Source: Ceratodon purpureus
Lineage: Eukaryota; Streptophyta; Bryopsida; Pseudoditrichales; Ditrichaceae
NCBI GenBank assembly: GCA_014871385.1
Contig: CM026424.1
Coordinates: forward strand, 19,006,443 to 19,070,442
Direction of reading: 5' to 3'
Length of the DNA stretch: 64,000 bases
Positions 12,957 to 26,742 of the stretch are shown one piece after another. The notes under the pieces are model-generated. The model worked only from the letters and a program-made list of their open reading frames with translations. It was not told where the DNA came from and made no database searches. The position numbers and the translations under genes were made by a program. Each line of letters starts with the position of its first letter. The stretch's first letter is position 1.

Positions 12957-13805
12957 TTAACCCCTAATTGACCAAAGTCCTAGAATGGGCGTTTTTGAAA
13001 TTTGGGCAGGTTCCTAAAAATTCAAATTTACTTGAAATTTTTTGTGGAAAAAGGTTTTTTCAAAAGGTTTATGGGAATATTTATTTTATTTATTTTTGGA
13101 TGAAGTGAGCAAAAGTTATGATCCTCTGAGCATAAAACGCCCTTCCAAGGCAGGCTCTCAGCCACTGTAAATGCAGCAATTTCTGCCCGAAACTGCCCAA
13201 AACTGCCCAAAAACGCCCAAAACTGCCCAAATCTGCCTAAAGACGAAACTTTGAAATTCCACCAAAAATCGAGATTTTATTTTTCCAAAAATAAAATTCC
13301 TCTATGTAGAAGAGCCACTAGAGCATGTTTCCACCGTTTGGATTTTCAATCCAAGAATGTTTCATATGCTATTTTTATTGTAAAAAAACGGCCTTTGTAT
13401 GTGAATTTCAGCATACCCCCTTGTGGAAATTGATGATTTTCTCAAGGTTCTACACCTTGCATGGGTATGAGATTTTGTGGACATGTACCTAACTCACCTA
13501 GGAACAAGAATCTGAAGAAACGCCATCCAAATCTAACAAAAAAATGGTTTTTTTGGACCCCAAAATACTGATGTCCTCTTTTTGCAAGGTAAACTTTTTT
13601 TTCAACTTTGAATGTTATGATCTCTCAAATGGTAAGGAATGAGAGTGTGAGATTTGACATGCATATAGACATAGAAGTTGGATACAAGATCTTACGTTTG
13701 GAAATACCAAAATTGGTTCCAATTTTGCACTATCTGGCTTGTTTTCAAAAGGGACTATTTGGTGGCAGTTTTGAGCAAAAACATCCTTGGCCAATTAGGG
13801 GTTGA
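12957..13805. mobile_element. non-autonomous DNA transposon (MITE-like), copy A
   Basis: The element has 13-bp terminal inverted repeats at 12961-12973 and 13789-13801 (CCCCTAATTGRCC, one mismatch). It is flanked by TTAA on the left (12957-12960) and TTGA on the right (13802-13805), which looks like one mutated TTAA target duplication. The interior is AT-rich and contains a run of repeated CTGCCCAAAA-type units near 13190-13235. No transposase frame is present. A near-identical copy in reverse orientation lies at 29604-30448, and a diverged relative follows at 13963. Confidence 0.75.
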
Positions 13806-13962
13806 AGGTCCTATGGTTGTATTTACTAAACATTGCTTAGATTGAAATTAATTAGGCCTAAACTAGAACGAAGTCATTTTTGGCAATTTTTGGCAAAGAA
13901 CTAAAAAAGGACTTCAAGCATTAAATATAATAATCCTTAGTTGAATATAAGTATCCATCCAC

Positions 13963-14912
13963 TTAACCCCCAAAGGTTCTCGAAATCCGAAATGGCTCTT
14001 TGTTGTTTCGGGCAACATAAATGAAGGGATTGAAAGTAATATTTTTGCCAAAGAATTTTACTGGGTGCTCATTATACCACAAGGTGTGTGTGGTAAAATT
14101 TGCAAAGCCAAATTTCACTTTTAGAACCTTCATCTAGAAATTTTAGGTTTCAAGTCCAAAACGGGCAGTTTAAAATTAGGTTTTTTTAGATTTTTTTTTG
14201 GGAAATGGGTTCATAACCAATTCAATACTCAAAATCCAAAGTGATCTATGTCAAAAAGCTTACCAATTGTACAAGGACAGCCTCTAAAAATTACAAAAAC
14301 AATCTTCACATTTTTTAGGTAATTTTACAAAAAAAAATTCAAAAATTGTCAAAATTTGAGATTTACGATTTATTCAAAATTGTTTTCCAATAATTCAAAA
14401 ACTCATAGACGTAACTTTTAACCGTTCACTTTTTTATAAAACCAAAAACATTTAACGTTATTTAAGTTTTACCATATTGTGGTTTTTGTACCTTCTTCTC
14501 GAAAATAATTTGCATGAAGGCCAAAAAAGCCTAATGAGACTCTAAAATTTTGCATGGACTTGGCCAATTTAGTTACCTACATGGAAAAAAATATGAGCAA
14601 AATGTTTGGGGTAGCAATCATTAAGTTTCCTTTGGCACCATTTAGAGTATGCCTTTCGCGCAAAGCCCCAAAAAAAAAAAAAAAAAAAAAAAAAAACGGT
14701 AAATTTTGAACGTTATAATCTCACGAATGGTAAAGATCCAACCGTTGAAATTTGACATGGTCTAGTGGAGGTAGTTAGGTTCAAGGTCTTACGGTTAGAT
14801 CTATCAGAAAAGTAAAAAAAATAAGAATCACACTCCAACTTCTTCAAGGTTGTTAAAAATCACAGTTTTTGGTTTTAAAGGTTCATAAACGGCTTGAACA
14901 TTTAGGGGTTAA
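13963..14912. mobile_element. related non-autonomous DNA transposon, copy B
   Basis: It is bounded by TTAA at 13963-13966 and 14909-14912. Its ends are CCCCCAAAGGTTC on the left and the inverse of CCCCTAAATGTTC on the right. Interior segments near 14715-14810 can be aligned by eye with copy A near 13612-13720 (GGTAA..., TTTGACATG, AGGTCTTACG-like blocks), so the two are diverged members of one family inserted side by side. A 28-30 base poly-A run interrupts it near 14668. No coding capacity is seen. Confidence 0.6.
14668..14696. repeat. poly-A run
   Basis: A near-uninterrupted A homopolymer lies inside element copy B. It may be a replication-slippage product or the remnant of an inserted poly-A-tailed sequence; nothing beside it identifies a retroelement. 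Confidence 0.9.
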
Positions 14913-17900
14913 ATAAGCAAATAACTCTATATTCTCCAATGCACATATTGTCGATCATTGATAGTGATTATAAATTCAAAAAATCTCATTGGAAGGTTCA
15001 AATGGTAACTAAATATATGTATCACTTTAAAATTCACACTTAGACATGTGTCAAAAATAGCATGGATCAACCCATGTTATTAACGCTAAACTTATGCAGT
15101 AGTAACCAGCTCCTATCCATCTACAAAATCCTTATCAAAGGATAGATCCCAAGCCTGGATTGGTATCTCCGTCCTCCATGTCACCATCGCACTCATTCTC
15201 AAAGTTTCACCTAAGATCAGTAGACTGTGAATTTTTCTGCCACCATGGCACTAGAACCTTACTCAAGTGCCATAATCTTATCAACGTATCCTTTCGAAAG
15301 ATTATTGTACCCGGATCACGGACCCCTACTGCACTACTGATTGTAGTCATGGGTGCCAGGATGCCAGGCTGCAAAAGTAAGTCTCGTCACAAATTCTCTG
15401 AAGCTGATGTTGATCACATGCCTGCAATCCTGTCAATGGACACTGACCCATTAACTCCACCATTGCACAGCTCCTCGTAACTTCGTGGAATTAGCGAAAG
15501 TAAACCATTACTCTATCTGCCAATGCCCAGGTGCTTATGATGAATACCTCCATGGCAAGTACTCTATACACACGACCCAGTTGCACAACATATAATGTGA
15601 TAATTCAGTCTTTATTTCGGCTGGTGATGGCAATCATTCATTCATAGAGCTCTACTTGATAGAATTCTAGGGTGTACTTCTTTGATGAAGGCCTTAGGCC
15701 ATGTACTCAAGCCATGTCTCTAGTGGTAGTAGTCTGGAAGCAGCAGGTGGCTGTTCAGTGTTTCGGACTTCAATGTCTAGGGCACACACAAGATTCTTCA
15801 AATTGGGCAGACACACCACGTGAATCTCATCATAGATGCTCCTTGGCTCCAAGCCATGTTGGATTTTCCCTAACTATATTTTATTTTCTAGCCCACAAGC
15901 AAAAACCCAACTCATCATATCTTGTTGCAAAGAAAAATAAAAATAAAAATAAAAATAGTCCATTTTCAGAGAGAAAATTTTCTACTACATGAAGGATTTT
16001 TTTATTTTATTTTTGACAATTTAAAAAAACTTCTGTTCCTTGTACCAAGTATTTTGAGAGGTAATGAAAGGGAGAATAACATTTAGACACCATAGATATT
16101 TTCAATTTCTAATATATATAATTCGGTGTAGAGGCATGTACAAAAATACATACCAAAAATTTGCCGTATTGAAAAGCTCATGCTATATAGGTACAAGGTT
16201 ATATATATAGTAATTGGAATATATATATTTTTTCTCTCACATCCATAAAAGGTTTCAAAAAACCACACTCAAAATCAACATCATATAAACATGTCTAAAA
16301 TTTTAAAAGACCATTTCAAGACTATTTTTCTTTAGGTATTGAATCATCAATTATCCATTCAAGGTTTTTCATCAAAGGATAAATATTTCAACAAAATCCA
16401 ACCCACTTTAACACATAAATATCTAATAATAGATAAAAATCCAGAACTCTTTAGACATAATCTACTACAAAAACATGATATATTGCTATCCCTAAAATGT
16501 CTCAGTTCCTACAATATATTTAAAGGTCAAAACTCCAAGATTTTTCCCAAGTTTCTAGGCATAGATTTGACATTGAATGATCACTGTAACTTCCTCTCTC
16601 CCAATGGAACACTTTACTCTGGCACCCATCCTGGTCCAGATGTGGGCCCTAACAGAAGATATGTAATTCACCACTAGGCAAGCGCCCCTTCAAAAGGCTA
16701 CTGCAAAAGGACCCTTCTTCCGGGCCCTAATTGGCCTGAGGCCTCAGTGATTTTAGGTAGCAAGTCCCATTGGCTCATCGCCATTTTCATAGTTTCTTAG
16801 CAAGATCCCCGTGCTCCAGACAAAGGCTGCCTCCTTACTTGCATGCACTGGCCTCTCCCTCAGCCAATGCAGTCGCGAGTTTCGCGTCCAAACCTTTGCT
16901 TTTTATCATTCCTTATTATCAGTGTACTGTACACTACAGGTAGCATGGTGTACTGGTTTTTGTAGCCTTTTGCTTTTCCCACATACATCATCTATCTCGA
17001 CTCTCCTTTTCTTGCTTTTCTTCCCCGCACTAATGGAGGCGGAAGTAAATGCTTCCACGGGTAGGGGAGCAGGAGGGTGTTTGCTATGCACTTAAACATG
17101 ACATTAGTCATTTTGTTATACTCGGCTACCTCCAAGTGTCTGATGGGGGATGAGCTGCAGCATTAGGATTAGCTTGATCTTGGTTATAACAGTCATCATC
17201 CAGACCATGAAAGGATAATGGTGACGTGGAATCGTAGGTTCATTTAAGATTTTGACTGCGAGGATTGCAATGGTGGTTTAATTCGCCGATGACCGGTTTG
17301 GAGGATTGCGATGGCACATGCGACTGCCAGGTTTTAAGGTTGGTGATTGAAGGGCGCCATCTTTGCAAAAACATAAGCTAACTTAGTAGCAGCTTTGTCT
17401 TAAGTAGTGTGAATGTATTCAAAGTGAAGGACAAGAGTGTTGAAACATTTGCACACCATATGCAATGTTTTTTGACTGTAAGGGAAGGATCCTAGATTTT
17501 GAGCTGTGACTTTGGTAGAATTTGGAATGGCTCAATGCATGTCTAGATCACGTCTCATTTCTAGGGCACATTTGCAGACCCTTTTTAGTTGGAAGCCCAA
17601 TGAAGTGGGATGTGGTGGGAAAGTAGGATCATATTGCAAATGCACTCAGGGTTGTCCAAAGTTGTATGCCATTGGAGGGAACTAACTTACCGAGCACTTG
17701 AGTGGCTCAATTAAAAGATCTGAAAGTCACACCAAAAGTTTTCAGTACTCAGCAGCTGAGCTCCTATGAGAAGCCACACTAATAACAAATAGAACATTGG
17801 GCTTTTACTTTATGCCTAAAGATCAATTATTCCTGAACTTTTGAACTAGGTCTTACAAGATAGGCCATGCCCACACTGTAAACTGCTATATTATGTTGGT

Positions 17901-20900
17901 ATATTACATTTCCTACGCACCACACCTAAGCCCAGAGGCTATAGATTATGGAGAAAATAACACTTGATTTTTCTTTACCTCAAAAAATCAGAATTAATCT
18001 CCTATAATCACTATGTTGCAATCATTTTACTTATGTTACAAAAAGTAAAAGTACAACTACAGGCACCGGCATCGGCTCCTGCAGTAGGCACAGGAAATGA
18101 TCACAGAGGAAAAAGAACCGACTGATCTTTTGTCCGTCCACTCAGACTCCAGAGCCCAAATAGTGTTGAAGATTTGCAACATGATCATCACTGCTAGGCA
18201 AAACTTGTTTCACTTTTCGAGAACTTTAGTAGAATATTGCCCAGATTTAGGCATGATCTTGGCCACATACTGTAAGTTACATAGGCCATACAAATTTGGT
18301 TGGGGATTCACTTGACAATAAAAACAGGAATAAAAGTCACCCAGAGAACCAATAGCCACCTCGGATTCATGCTTTCATGAAGTGCACAGGTGGGATGGTT
18401 AGAATGCCTTGGTGGAGGCATTGCAACCCTGAGTTGGAAAAGAGCCGTGGTGGAGGCATTGCAACCATTGGTCACTGAGATTTGTGCTCAGCCATACAAC
18501 CCGTATTATTCATGTGATTATGGGACATTTAAAAAATTCAATAGTAAAAGGAGATTATGCCCATTGCTACCAGAGTGAAGGTAGGCAATAACTTACATAG
18601 ATGACTCTTGGTTTGGTTGCTTTTTGCAGGAGAATTCTATTTGTTTCAAGAAAGAGAAAGGAAAAAACATAGATGACTCAGCGAAGGAAAAACAAGGATG
18701 ATTCAGAAAAGAAAAAAATGGAGATGACTCAGGAAAGAAAGAAACATAGATGATTCAGAACAGGCAAACACATCCATCTTACTCCAAGTTGACAATTGAT
18801 TTTGATCATGAACTTTGAAGTGAATTGGGACTCATATCATCTGATAGGTACTGTACAACATGAAGACTCATGCCACGCAAAGTACTTCAAAAACCAACAT
18901 GGTTGGGGGAACCTCAGCATCTGCTACAGTCCTACATTTCCGTAGATTATTGTTGTGAGTGAAATATTGGACTCTAATGTGGACTCTAGTATGACATGAC
19001 AAATTGCATGCATTTTTTTTTTATTTTTTTTTTGAGACAAATGGTGAAAAATCCATTGCAAAAGGAACGAACAATACACCCTTGCGAACCAAGCCAGGCC
19101 AAAGGCCTGGCTGGCGAAGATTATGTTTATCATTCCTAAAATTGCTTGCATTTCATACATAGGCTTAAGATTTCTGAAATTTATCAAACTGAAATTATCC
19201 AATTTGTATATTGAAATTATTATTATTGTTATTAAGTTTTGAAGATTTCTAATTTTTTGTCTAGCTTGACAAGAAAATGCTCCAAAAATACAGTCTCATG
19301 TTTGTACTTTTCTTGTTCCTTTTGCAAGTGTATGCTTTTCAATCTAACTGCAAGTAACTGGTCTAAATCCAAAGAAGAATCCTCCAGAAAGATGGTGTAA
19401 CTTATTCTGGGCCTCAAGCTTCAAAGAAGCATGAGACAAAACGAGTACTTTTTCTTACATTTGGAAAAAACATAAAAGAAATATAGGATAAGAGTATTTT
19501 ATGGAGTGCAAAGTATCCCAAAAGCCCTCAGACATTTGTCACCAATGGCTTACATTGCTCGTTGAAATCAAATGGTTGGAAGGGGTCCACATTATGTTGG
19601 CAGCTGCCTCTTTGAACCCGATACTGTACCACAACTTGGAAGGTTAACTTGAACAAGAGTCTCTACGACCAATTTCTTGTATTTGGATGATGCACTACGG
19701 AATAAACTGTTCTGGGATTTTTTAATTTTTTTTATGTTCCTGGTGAGTGGAGACTTTAGGTAACCATGTACCTGTGTCTAACCTTCACTTTACCTATTCA
19801 AAGGATAGGGATCCCCTTTGAAGCAATTGTGTAATAGGTCACTAGGTCAGAGATTCTATCATAAAATAAAGAAAAGCAACTCTTGGAACCAACAGGAGAG
19901 GAGCCCTGGATGGAGGTCAGAATGACTCACTTTATGGATAATTTCTTCACTGTACCAATGAGACTTGACTCATCTCTCACACAACTTACCTGCATTGGTG
20001 GAGCTCCAACAATATGAGAACGATTTAATGCTCTGAATTACAAGAAATCTTGGACGTCGATGAATTTGCGTTTTTTTTATAGTGCCTATTTTCATTATTT
20101 TAGAGTTGTAGACATAATTAAATATGATATTATACACTTATTAATATTAATATTCAAGTTAAATCATTGGTCATGGGATACATACTTGTTTATTGTTTTG
20201 TATTTGTTTATAAAAGTGTGTACTTACATCATTAAATTCTTTGTAGACCTTCTGAAACGTATCAAAGGGCATGTATCATTTAGAGACGTAGAAAGAAATT
20301 CAATTGAATAATAATGGCCATAGATTTCAAAGATAGAACTACTCTCAATCATCCTTCCTGGTTTCATTTCAATGGACTCTAGTACTCACTTGATTTCACT
20401 GTTTTCTACCTTATTTTAGGCTAAGGTAGATAAGTTCTTTTGATCAAAATACAATATGGTATATACTTTTTTATTCTTCATCTTTTTAATAATAAAATAA
20501 TGCATTAAGCCCTAAAGGCCCATGACATTTTTAGTGAAAAAACAGTGTTTCTTTTTATGCACCATAGGTATAAATTGAAGTGATATATGGAAACCTCAAT
20601 CGTATAATCTTGTAGTATACATGTTGTAGATGACGTGGATCAAATTTGGATTCATGTAGCCACATATATTGCAAGATTGTAATGTTTAATTTTTGAAAAG
20701 GGATGCTCAAATTTTCCTATCAATACATTAAAGGTAAAATTTGTTTTCAAAACAACTCTAATGAAAAAGAAATTAAACTATGAAGTTGTTTAAAATCATC
20801 ACATAAACACATTTGTACCTAAAACTAATCTTGAAAAAAATTGATATGCCCTAAAATGACCTTGCTTTGTCAAAAAGTAGCCCAGAAAGTGATTTATTTA

Positions 20901-22993
20901 AGTCAAAAAGCAAAAAGTGTCCAAGAAAGCCTTATACTAAAATGACTTGGAACTCCAAAAATTCTTAGGGATTAATACTTGTCATAGGAAAAAAAGAAAT
21001 GCTTCAAAATCAATATAAATTGTAATTATTAAAAGGAATTAAATATGAGAATAAATTTACATTTGAATAAACTAACTATATATATATTAATATTCATGTA
21101 TAACTCCAAGCAATGTCTAACAATAATAATAATCAATTAAAAAAAAAAATGAGAATGACATGATTCATAAGACAGGCTTCAAAATACAATAGACAAAAGT
21201 GAGTAGAAGCTTAAAGTAGAAATTTTCATTTGAAAAAACATCACTATAAGCACTTTGTAGACTAACCTCCCCTTTACACGAGTAGTTTGATAACTATGCA
21301 AGTTTGCACAATAACACCGTAGAAAATCAAAGAACACGTATGTATTCACACTGGGTACTTGAAGAGGTGGATTTTCTCAAGGTGACATGTACAAAGCTAG
21401 GATTGTATGGAGGTGACTGCTCACATCAACGTGAATAGAGGCTACTCTGTTGACAGCTAATTCGGAAGTTAATGGTTGTCGCCCTGACGTCAAATCAACC
21501 TAGATAGGGGTCACTTTGTCGACAGTTAACTCAAAAGTTAGTGGTTGTCGCCTTGACGTCTTCTAAACATCTGTCAACACCATTACCACCGTTGTGCCGT
21601 TGTGCCATATAGGCTGATGACTATGATTGGTATTCATCAATCCCCCTCTGTGTGAAAACTTTTTCCAAACCACCGTACTAACTTTGAGACTAACTACATC
21701 GTAACTACTAGTAGGAAGGGGACAATGTCCCTCTGTCCTGTGGACACCGGGTCACTGACATTACAAACGGACACTTTATTCACGCCAACCCTTATTGGGT
21801 TGGTGTTTCTATCTATCTATCTAGGAAGGGGACATAAGCCATTTTTAATATTTCCAAGCTTCCATGTCATTTTTTGGAATCTTTGTACCAACCAATCACC
21901 TTCTTAAGGTGGAAATTCCCAAGTTTGATATTAAGAAACAAGAAATAGAAGTATGCAAAATTATTTGTTCACTAATTTGGAATAACTTATGTATGGATCC
22001 TAGATCATGACTAACCATCCACTTTGAATATGAAAATATTCATACAATACAATATTTTCAATAACAGAATGAAAATATGAAAAGTTTCCATTCTTTGCAT
22101 GGACTCATACTTTTCATAGTTCCATTTTAATCATAAGTTAAGCGTAAGCTGAAATTATTGATTAAGGATGCTTCTAGCTGATCTTCGTTTCCTGATCAAC
22201 AACCCAATTGACGTAACAATTAGCGGCCATGCACAAGCACAAAGCACACACAGACACAGACACTGCACTCAACGCCACCACCACAACACTCCCAGTCTGC
22301 TGAGACAAGCAGTCTCACTGAAATTATAGCATCAAAGATCAGCCAATGGAAAACCCCGCCCCAACTCGCACAAGCTTCAGACCAATCCCAGCCCAATCCA
22401 CCCCCCCCTTTCCCCCACCCCCTCCTCCATCCCCAGGTGTCCCCCCCTCACTGGCCCATCGAGCCCCCTGTACAATAAAGCCCAATCCAACGCCCCTCAA
22501 AAAAAGCCTCATCCTAGGCTAATTAATCTCTCACACCACCCCCAAATTCCAATAATCCCAATAAACATACTGCACTCCCACTCCCACAGTCACAACAAAA
22601 AGCACAAAGCACACTCTGGTGGGGCAAGGCACTCTTCACCCTGCTCATCACCTCACCTATTCCCACTCCCATTCCTCCCCATTCCCATTCCCATTCCCAG
22701 TACCCCAATCACTTGCACCTGTCAATGCACTTCCCAACAATTCACTCTCTCCGTCAAGTCACTAGTAACTCAACCTCACTAGTCGAGTATCGCAGCCTCA
22801 TCAAACAACAGCATCAACACTGTGACGATATCAGCCGACTGCATGCTAGTATAATTCTATGGACTAAGTGTTGTTGAGGTAGAAGAGTTTGAGCAGCATG
22901 ATGAGGAAGCGGAGCAGGCTCTAGGAAGCTGGGACTGCGATGGAGGTGTTGTAGAGGGAGACGGGGAGAGAGCTGGGAGAGAAGGAGGGATAG
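14913..22993. other. long AT-rich intergenic region without a recognised gene
   Basis: About 8 kb with no frame that I can link to a family. Local features are short AT runs near 16190-16230, a two-unit tandem repeat at 21423-21560, and a C-rich, CT-rich stretch at about 22380-22700 that leads into the promoter and 5' UTR of the CONSTANS-like gene. The frames at 15160-15992 and 16811-17095 lack domains, splice partners and coding-like composition. Confidence 0.4.
21423..21560. repeat. imperfect two-unit tandem repeat, period 69 bp, each unit ending in TGACGTC
   Basis: Two consecutive units share a block running from a GACAG-TAA core through AAGTTA-TGGTTGTCGCC to the palindrome TGACGTC, found at 21485-21491 and 21554-21560. 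TGACGTC contains a bZIP-type ACGT core. It lies 1.4 kb upstream of the CONSTANS-like start, so a regulatory role is possible but unproven. Confidence 0.7.
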
Positions 22994-25297
22994 ATGGCAG
23001 GGGTGGTGGCGAGGGGGGGAGGGGGAGGGGGAGGGGGGGCGCAGAGTAAGAATGTGGCGACGGCAATGGCGATAGCGGGGAGGGCGTCGAGAGCGTGCGA
23101 TGTGTGCGGTTCGCAGAGGGCGCGATGGTACTGTCATGCAGACAACGCGCACTTGTGTCACCGTTGTGACCAGAACGTGCACTCGGCGAATGCGCTCGCG
23201 CGGCGTCACGAGCGGGTGCGGTTGACGGGGTTGAGTTCTAGTGGAGCGGCGTCGCAGGTCGGGAAGAAGCGGGGGGCGTCGTCGGGGGAGGGGAAGAAAG
23301 GATCAGCGGCGAAAGCGGGGGGACAGCAGCAGCAGCAGACGCAGCAGCAGACGCAGCAGCAGCAGCAGGGGGTGGGGGCGGGGTCGCAGTCGCCTCCGTC
23401 GCGGAAGAGGTCGAGGTTGAGCCGGCGGCCGAACCCGCATGTGCATGCGCCGGCGTTTGATGTGGTGCCGAAGGCGAAATCGCGGCAGGCGAAGGCGAAG
23501 GGGAAACCCCAGGGGGTGGACAGTCATGAGGTGCCGAACTTTATTACGGTTAATATCCAGGAATCGCCGGTGTCGTTCACGACGCATGATAGTGCGACGG
23601 CTATGTCCATGGCGGCGTTTTGTAAGATCCACGCCGCGGCCGCGGCGGCCATGCAGGTGGATGTGGAGGACGCATTCGACCAGGACGGGTTGAGCAGTGG
23701 CGACGCGGACCAGTTTTTGGTGCCGAATGGTTACTTGGATGACTTCGAGAGCGCCATCGCGGCGCCTATCGAGTCGTCGTCCCCGCAGGACGACGACGTC
23801 GACGACATGGAGGCGACGTTCGCCATGGCGGATGATGTTGGCGCTAGCGACGAGGAATGCTACCGGCTCGACTTCTCGGACATCGTGGGGCTGCGCGACG
23901 CGGACGCGGACGCCTTTGAGGGAGATTGCGAGGGAGACACCTCTGAAGGCGCTCTACGCGCTGGCTCGACAGGCCATGAGAGCAACAGCGCTGTAGATAA
24001 CGACGACGAGGAGGACGAGGTTGTTCCCGTCTCTCACGAACCTGTGTTGCACACTCCTTTCAAAGTCAAGCAAGAGTATCACTGCGAAACTTACGACCTC
24101 ATCAAAAAAGAGGTCGCAGCTGTTTTGGAGGAATCGAAACCGTTGCCGTCGTTGCTACGGCTCGACTATGCCGACGTGCTGTCGGCGTGGTCGGAGCATC
24201 GGAGTTTGTGGACGGACGGGAAGCGACCGCAGACGGTGCCGGATGATTCTACCTCCGAAGCCGCCGGGGTATGAATCAATTCCTCCAAATCATTCTCTCT
24301 CTGTGTATTTATTGGTAGTGAACTGGAAAAGTTTTGGTGATGTTGGTGGAGAGTTACTAATGAGTTTGGTTTGGTTTTGTGTGTGTGCAGGGTGTGTTGG
24401 ACGTGGGAGTGGTGCCAGACATGCTGAGTGGCCATGGGTGTCAAGGAACGGCAGCTCCAGCGAGAAGTGATGGCGGGCGGGAGGCGAGGGTGATGCGTTA
24501 CAGGGAGAAGAGGCGGACGCGTTTGTTTTCGAAGAAGATCCGTTACGAAGTGCGCAAGCTGAATGCGGAGAGGCGACCTCGCATGAAGGTACTACGTACT
24601 TCTCAATCAGTGACGGGAATATGAGACGAAGGGCATCATGAATTGAAAGGAACTCGTCCGGAGAAGAAAATAATCTGAGTCTAGTGCTCTTGCTGAGATA
24701 TTTCCAGTTTCTAATTTTGACTTGGGGATATTGGATAAGACATTTCGGAGTTTTCAGTCATTTTAAGCAATGTTTTTGCACGAACTTCGTGAGTCCATGG
24801 CTCAAAAAATTGATGCGTTGTACAAATTTTGAGGCTGCGTACTATTTACACGTATCTAACGCTCTCTGATTGCTTGAAGCGGACGATATTCTCGTAGTAT
24901 TCTAGAGTCGGTGCAAAATTACAGTTCAAATGTTCAAGAAGTTCAAACTACTGTGTTGTGTATTTAGGAATGGTTTTTAGGTTCTACCGGTTCCAGGATC
25001 TCTTGTCGTTTTGGTTCAAAACATGCAGTGTGATTGCACTGCTAACACGGTAAACAAATACTTGGTTGAGTATACAATTGGCTTGATGAGCGCTGTCAAT
25101 TTTATTAGTATTGACCTGCTGTCAAAATTGACAGTATTGACCTGCGGAATGGATCAGTTGCCAGAAGTTAATCAATGTAGTCTTGCTGGATACATAGTTG
25201 TCGGGAAATCAATTTGAAGCTTTGATTCTGATCAATTCTATATGAAAATTCGCAGGGTCGATTCGTGAAACGAACACCAGGAATGTGCAGCTCATGA
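22994..25297 (+). CDS. CONSTANS-like protein, single B-box plus CCT domain
   Basis: Three exons, 22994-24268, 24391-24588 and 25256-25297, join in phase 0 to 504 aa. Residues about 34-77 are one B-box zinc finger with the usual ligands ([13 protein letters not shown], then CHRC, ending [10 protein letters not shown]). A Gly-rich start, a polyQ region and a long acidic middle follow. The CCT domain (about 455-497) is split by the last intron: exon 2 ends RRPRMK and the tiny third exon restores GRFVKR before the stop. Without that 42-base exon the CCT domain would be truncated, which is why I place it. One B-box plus CCT fits group II COL proteins (COL6/7/8/16 type), nuclear transcriptional regulators of light and photoperiod responses. 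Exon 1 is strongly GC-rich compared with its AT-rich surroundings, so its other frames stay open by composition. Confidence 0.92.
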
Positions 25298-26742
25298 CAG
25301 CAAAGTGGGGCGGTGGAAGCTTGACTGTCATTGACTTGATCAGACGGTGGATCAGCTGCTGCAAGCTTATAATTTGTTGATTTCACCTGGAGGGTGGTAT
25401 GTAGCAGAACCATTTTCCATGTTAAATTTGTGAAGAAAATAGTAGGGTTCCAAGTTTTTTTTTGCAAATGCTGATCCGGCACTTGACACCAGTATTTTTC
25501 CACCTGCAAGTAGGAATTGAATTCTAGTGGTTTAGCCTTCATTGAGCCATTGACGGGCTGGATGGCTGAACTTGAATGATATCCTGAGTGCCGGTGCTGT
25601 AGTGTGTTGCTGTAACATACAGTAGACGAAGGTATGAGAGAGTGCAATAGTACTGGTGTGGTGAATTAACTAGAGTAGCCTAGGCGGGTAGTAGTCCAGT
25701 AGGTTGCCGTGTACATAGAGCGCTAGCTCTTTTGTCGCATGTACCTTGGTGGTTCATTCTGCCTTAAATGTGAGCGATTTGAATCTGCTTTTCTCCTTTC
25801 CTCCTAGCTTCTTCTTGGGAAAGGCTGGGGATGCTTAATCTCAAGTTGCGCCATGGTTCACATCCTGTGAACCAAGGAAAGGTGCTAGTTCCTCAAATCT
25901 GCAACAAATAAATCTCGAATTAGCTAGTAAACTGCGTTATGTTTCAAATGTGGAATACCAATGTCATTCAGAAATTATTGGTATCTCTTTTTTAAGGAAA
26001 AAGTGATGAATTAATTCGTTCAGTTTACTTATGTTTATGGATTGGGTGCTTGTGGTTCATGAGCAGCTTGCGGATTAGCAGTGTGCATTTCAGACACCAT
26101 TTGATGGGAATTTAAACATGGTCTTTTCTTATGGTGTATTCTTGCATGCAAGGAAGTTAATTGGAGTTGATGAACTGAACCTAATTTTCGAATTAGATTT
26201 TTACAAAAGTATTGGGCATGAGGAGAGTGTTGAAACCTCATGGAGACCTCATTAGAATGTCAATCTGGCAAAGCTCACGTGGCAGAGCATCAATTGTGCC
26301 TGCCTTCACACATCCATTTACGTGAATGATCAAGTGTTAAATCAAAAACTCTTTGTAAACAAGTGCAATTGCCCAAGCGCTCATTTAAGAAATATGTGCT
26401 TACCATTAGAAATAAGGATTGTTGGAAACATATAGGTGAAAGATATCTTGTATGAAGCCATCTATTAGTTCTCAAATATCCTATCTTTGTTTATAAATAT
26501 CTAAAATTTTAGATGTTACTATGTTCAAAATATCATATTATCCTTTTAATAGTGAAGATAATCAAGTTGACATTAGAAATGAACATAGTCTCCTACAAGC
26601 ATGGAAAAATGGATGGAGGCTAGGGAAGAGCAAGGTAGAACTAAAAACAAAAGATCCATTCCTCACTTGAACCTTCTACCACACAATCAAATCTTCACCA
26701 AAATGAACTATATATTTTGAAAGCTTCAAATAGGAATATATT
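25298..26742. other. 3' flank of the CONSTANS-like gene; no recognised gene
   Basis: It contains the presumed 3' UTR and AT-rich intergenic DNA. The antisense frame at 25168-25647 overlaps the third COL exon and has no motif, so it is left out. Confidence 0.4.

Noticed and set aside
13608..13805. Open frame within the TTAA-flanked element
   Set aside because: Repeated in the inverted copy only because the DNA is repeated; no domain and no start context.
23303..23996. Long Arg-rich frames on both strands across COL exon 1
   Set aside because: They arise from the high GC content of the real exon; the B-box frame explains the region.
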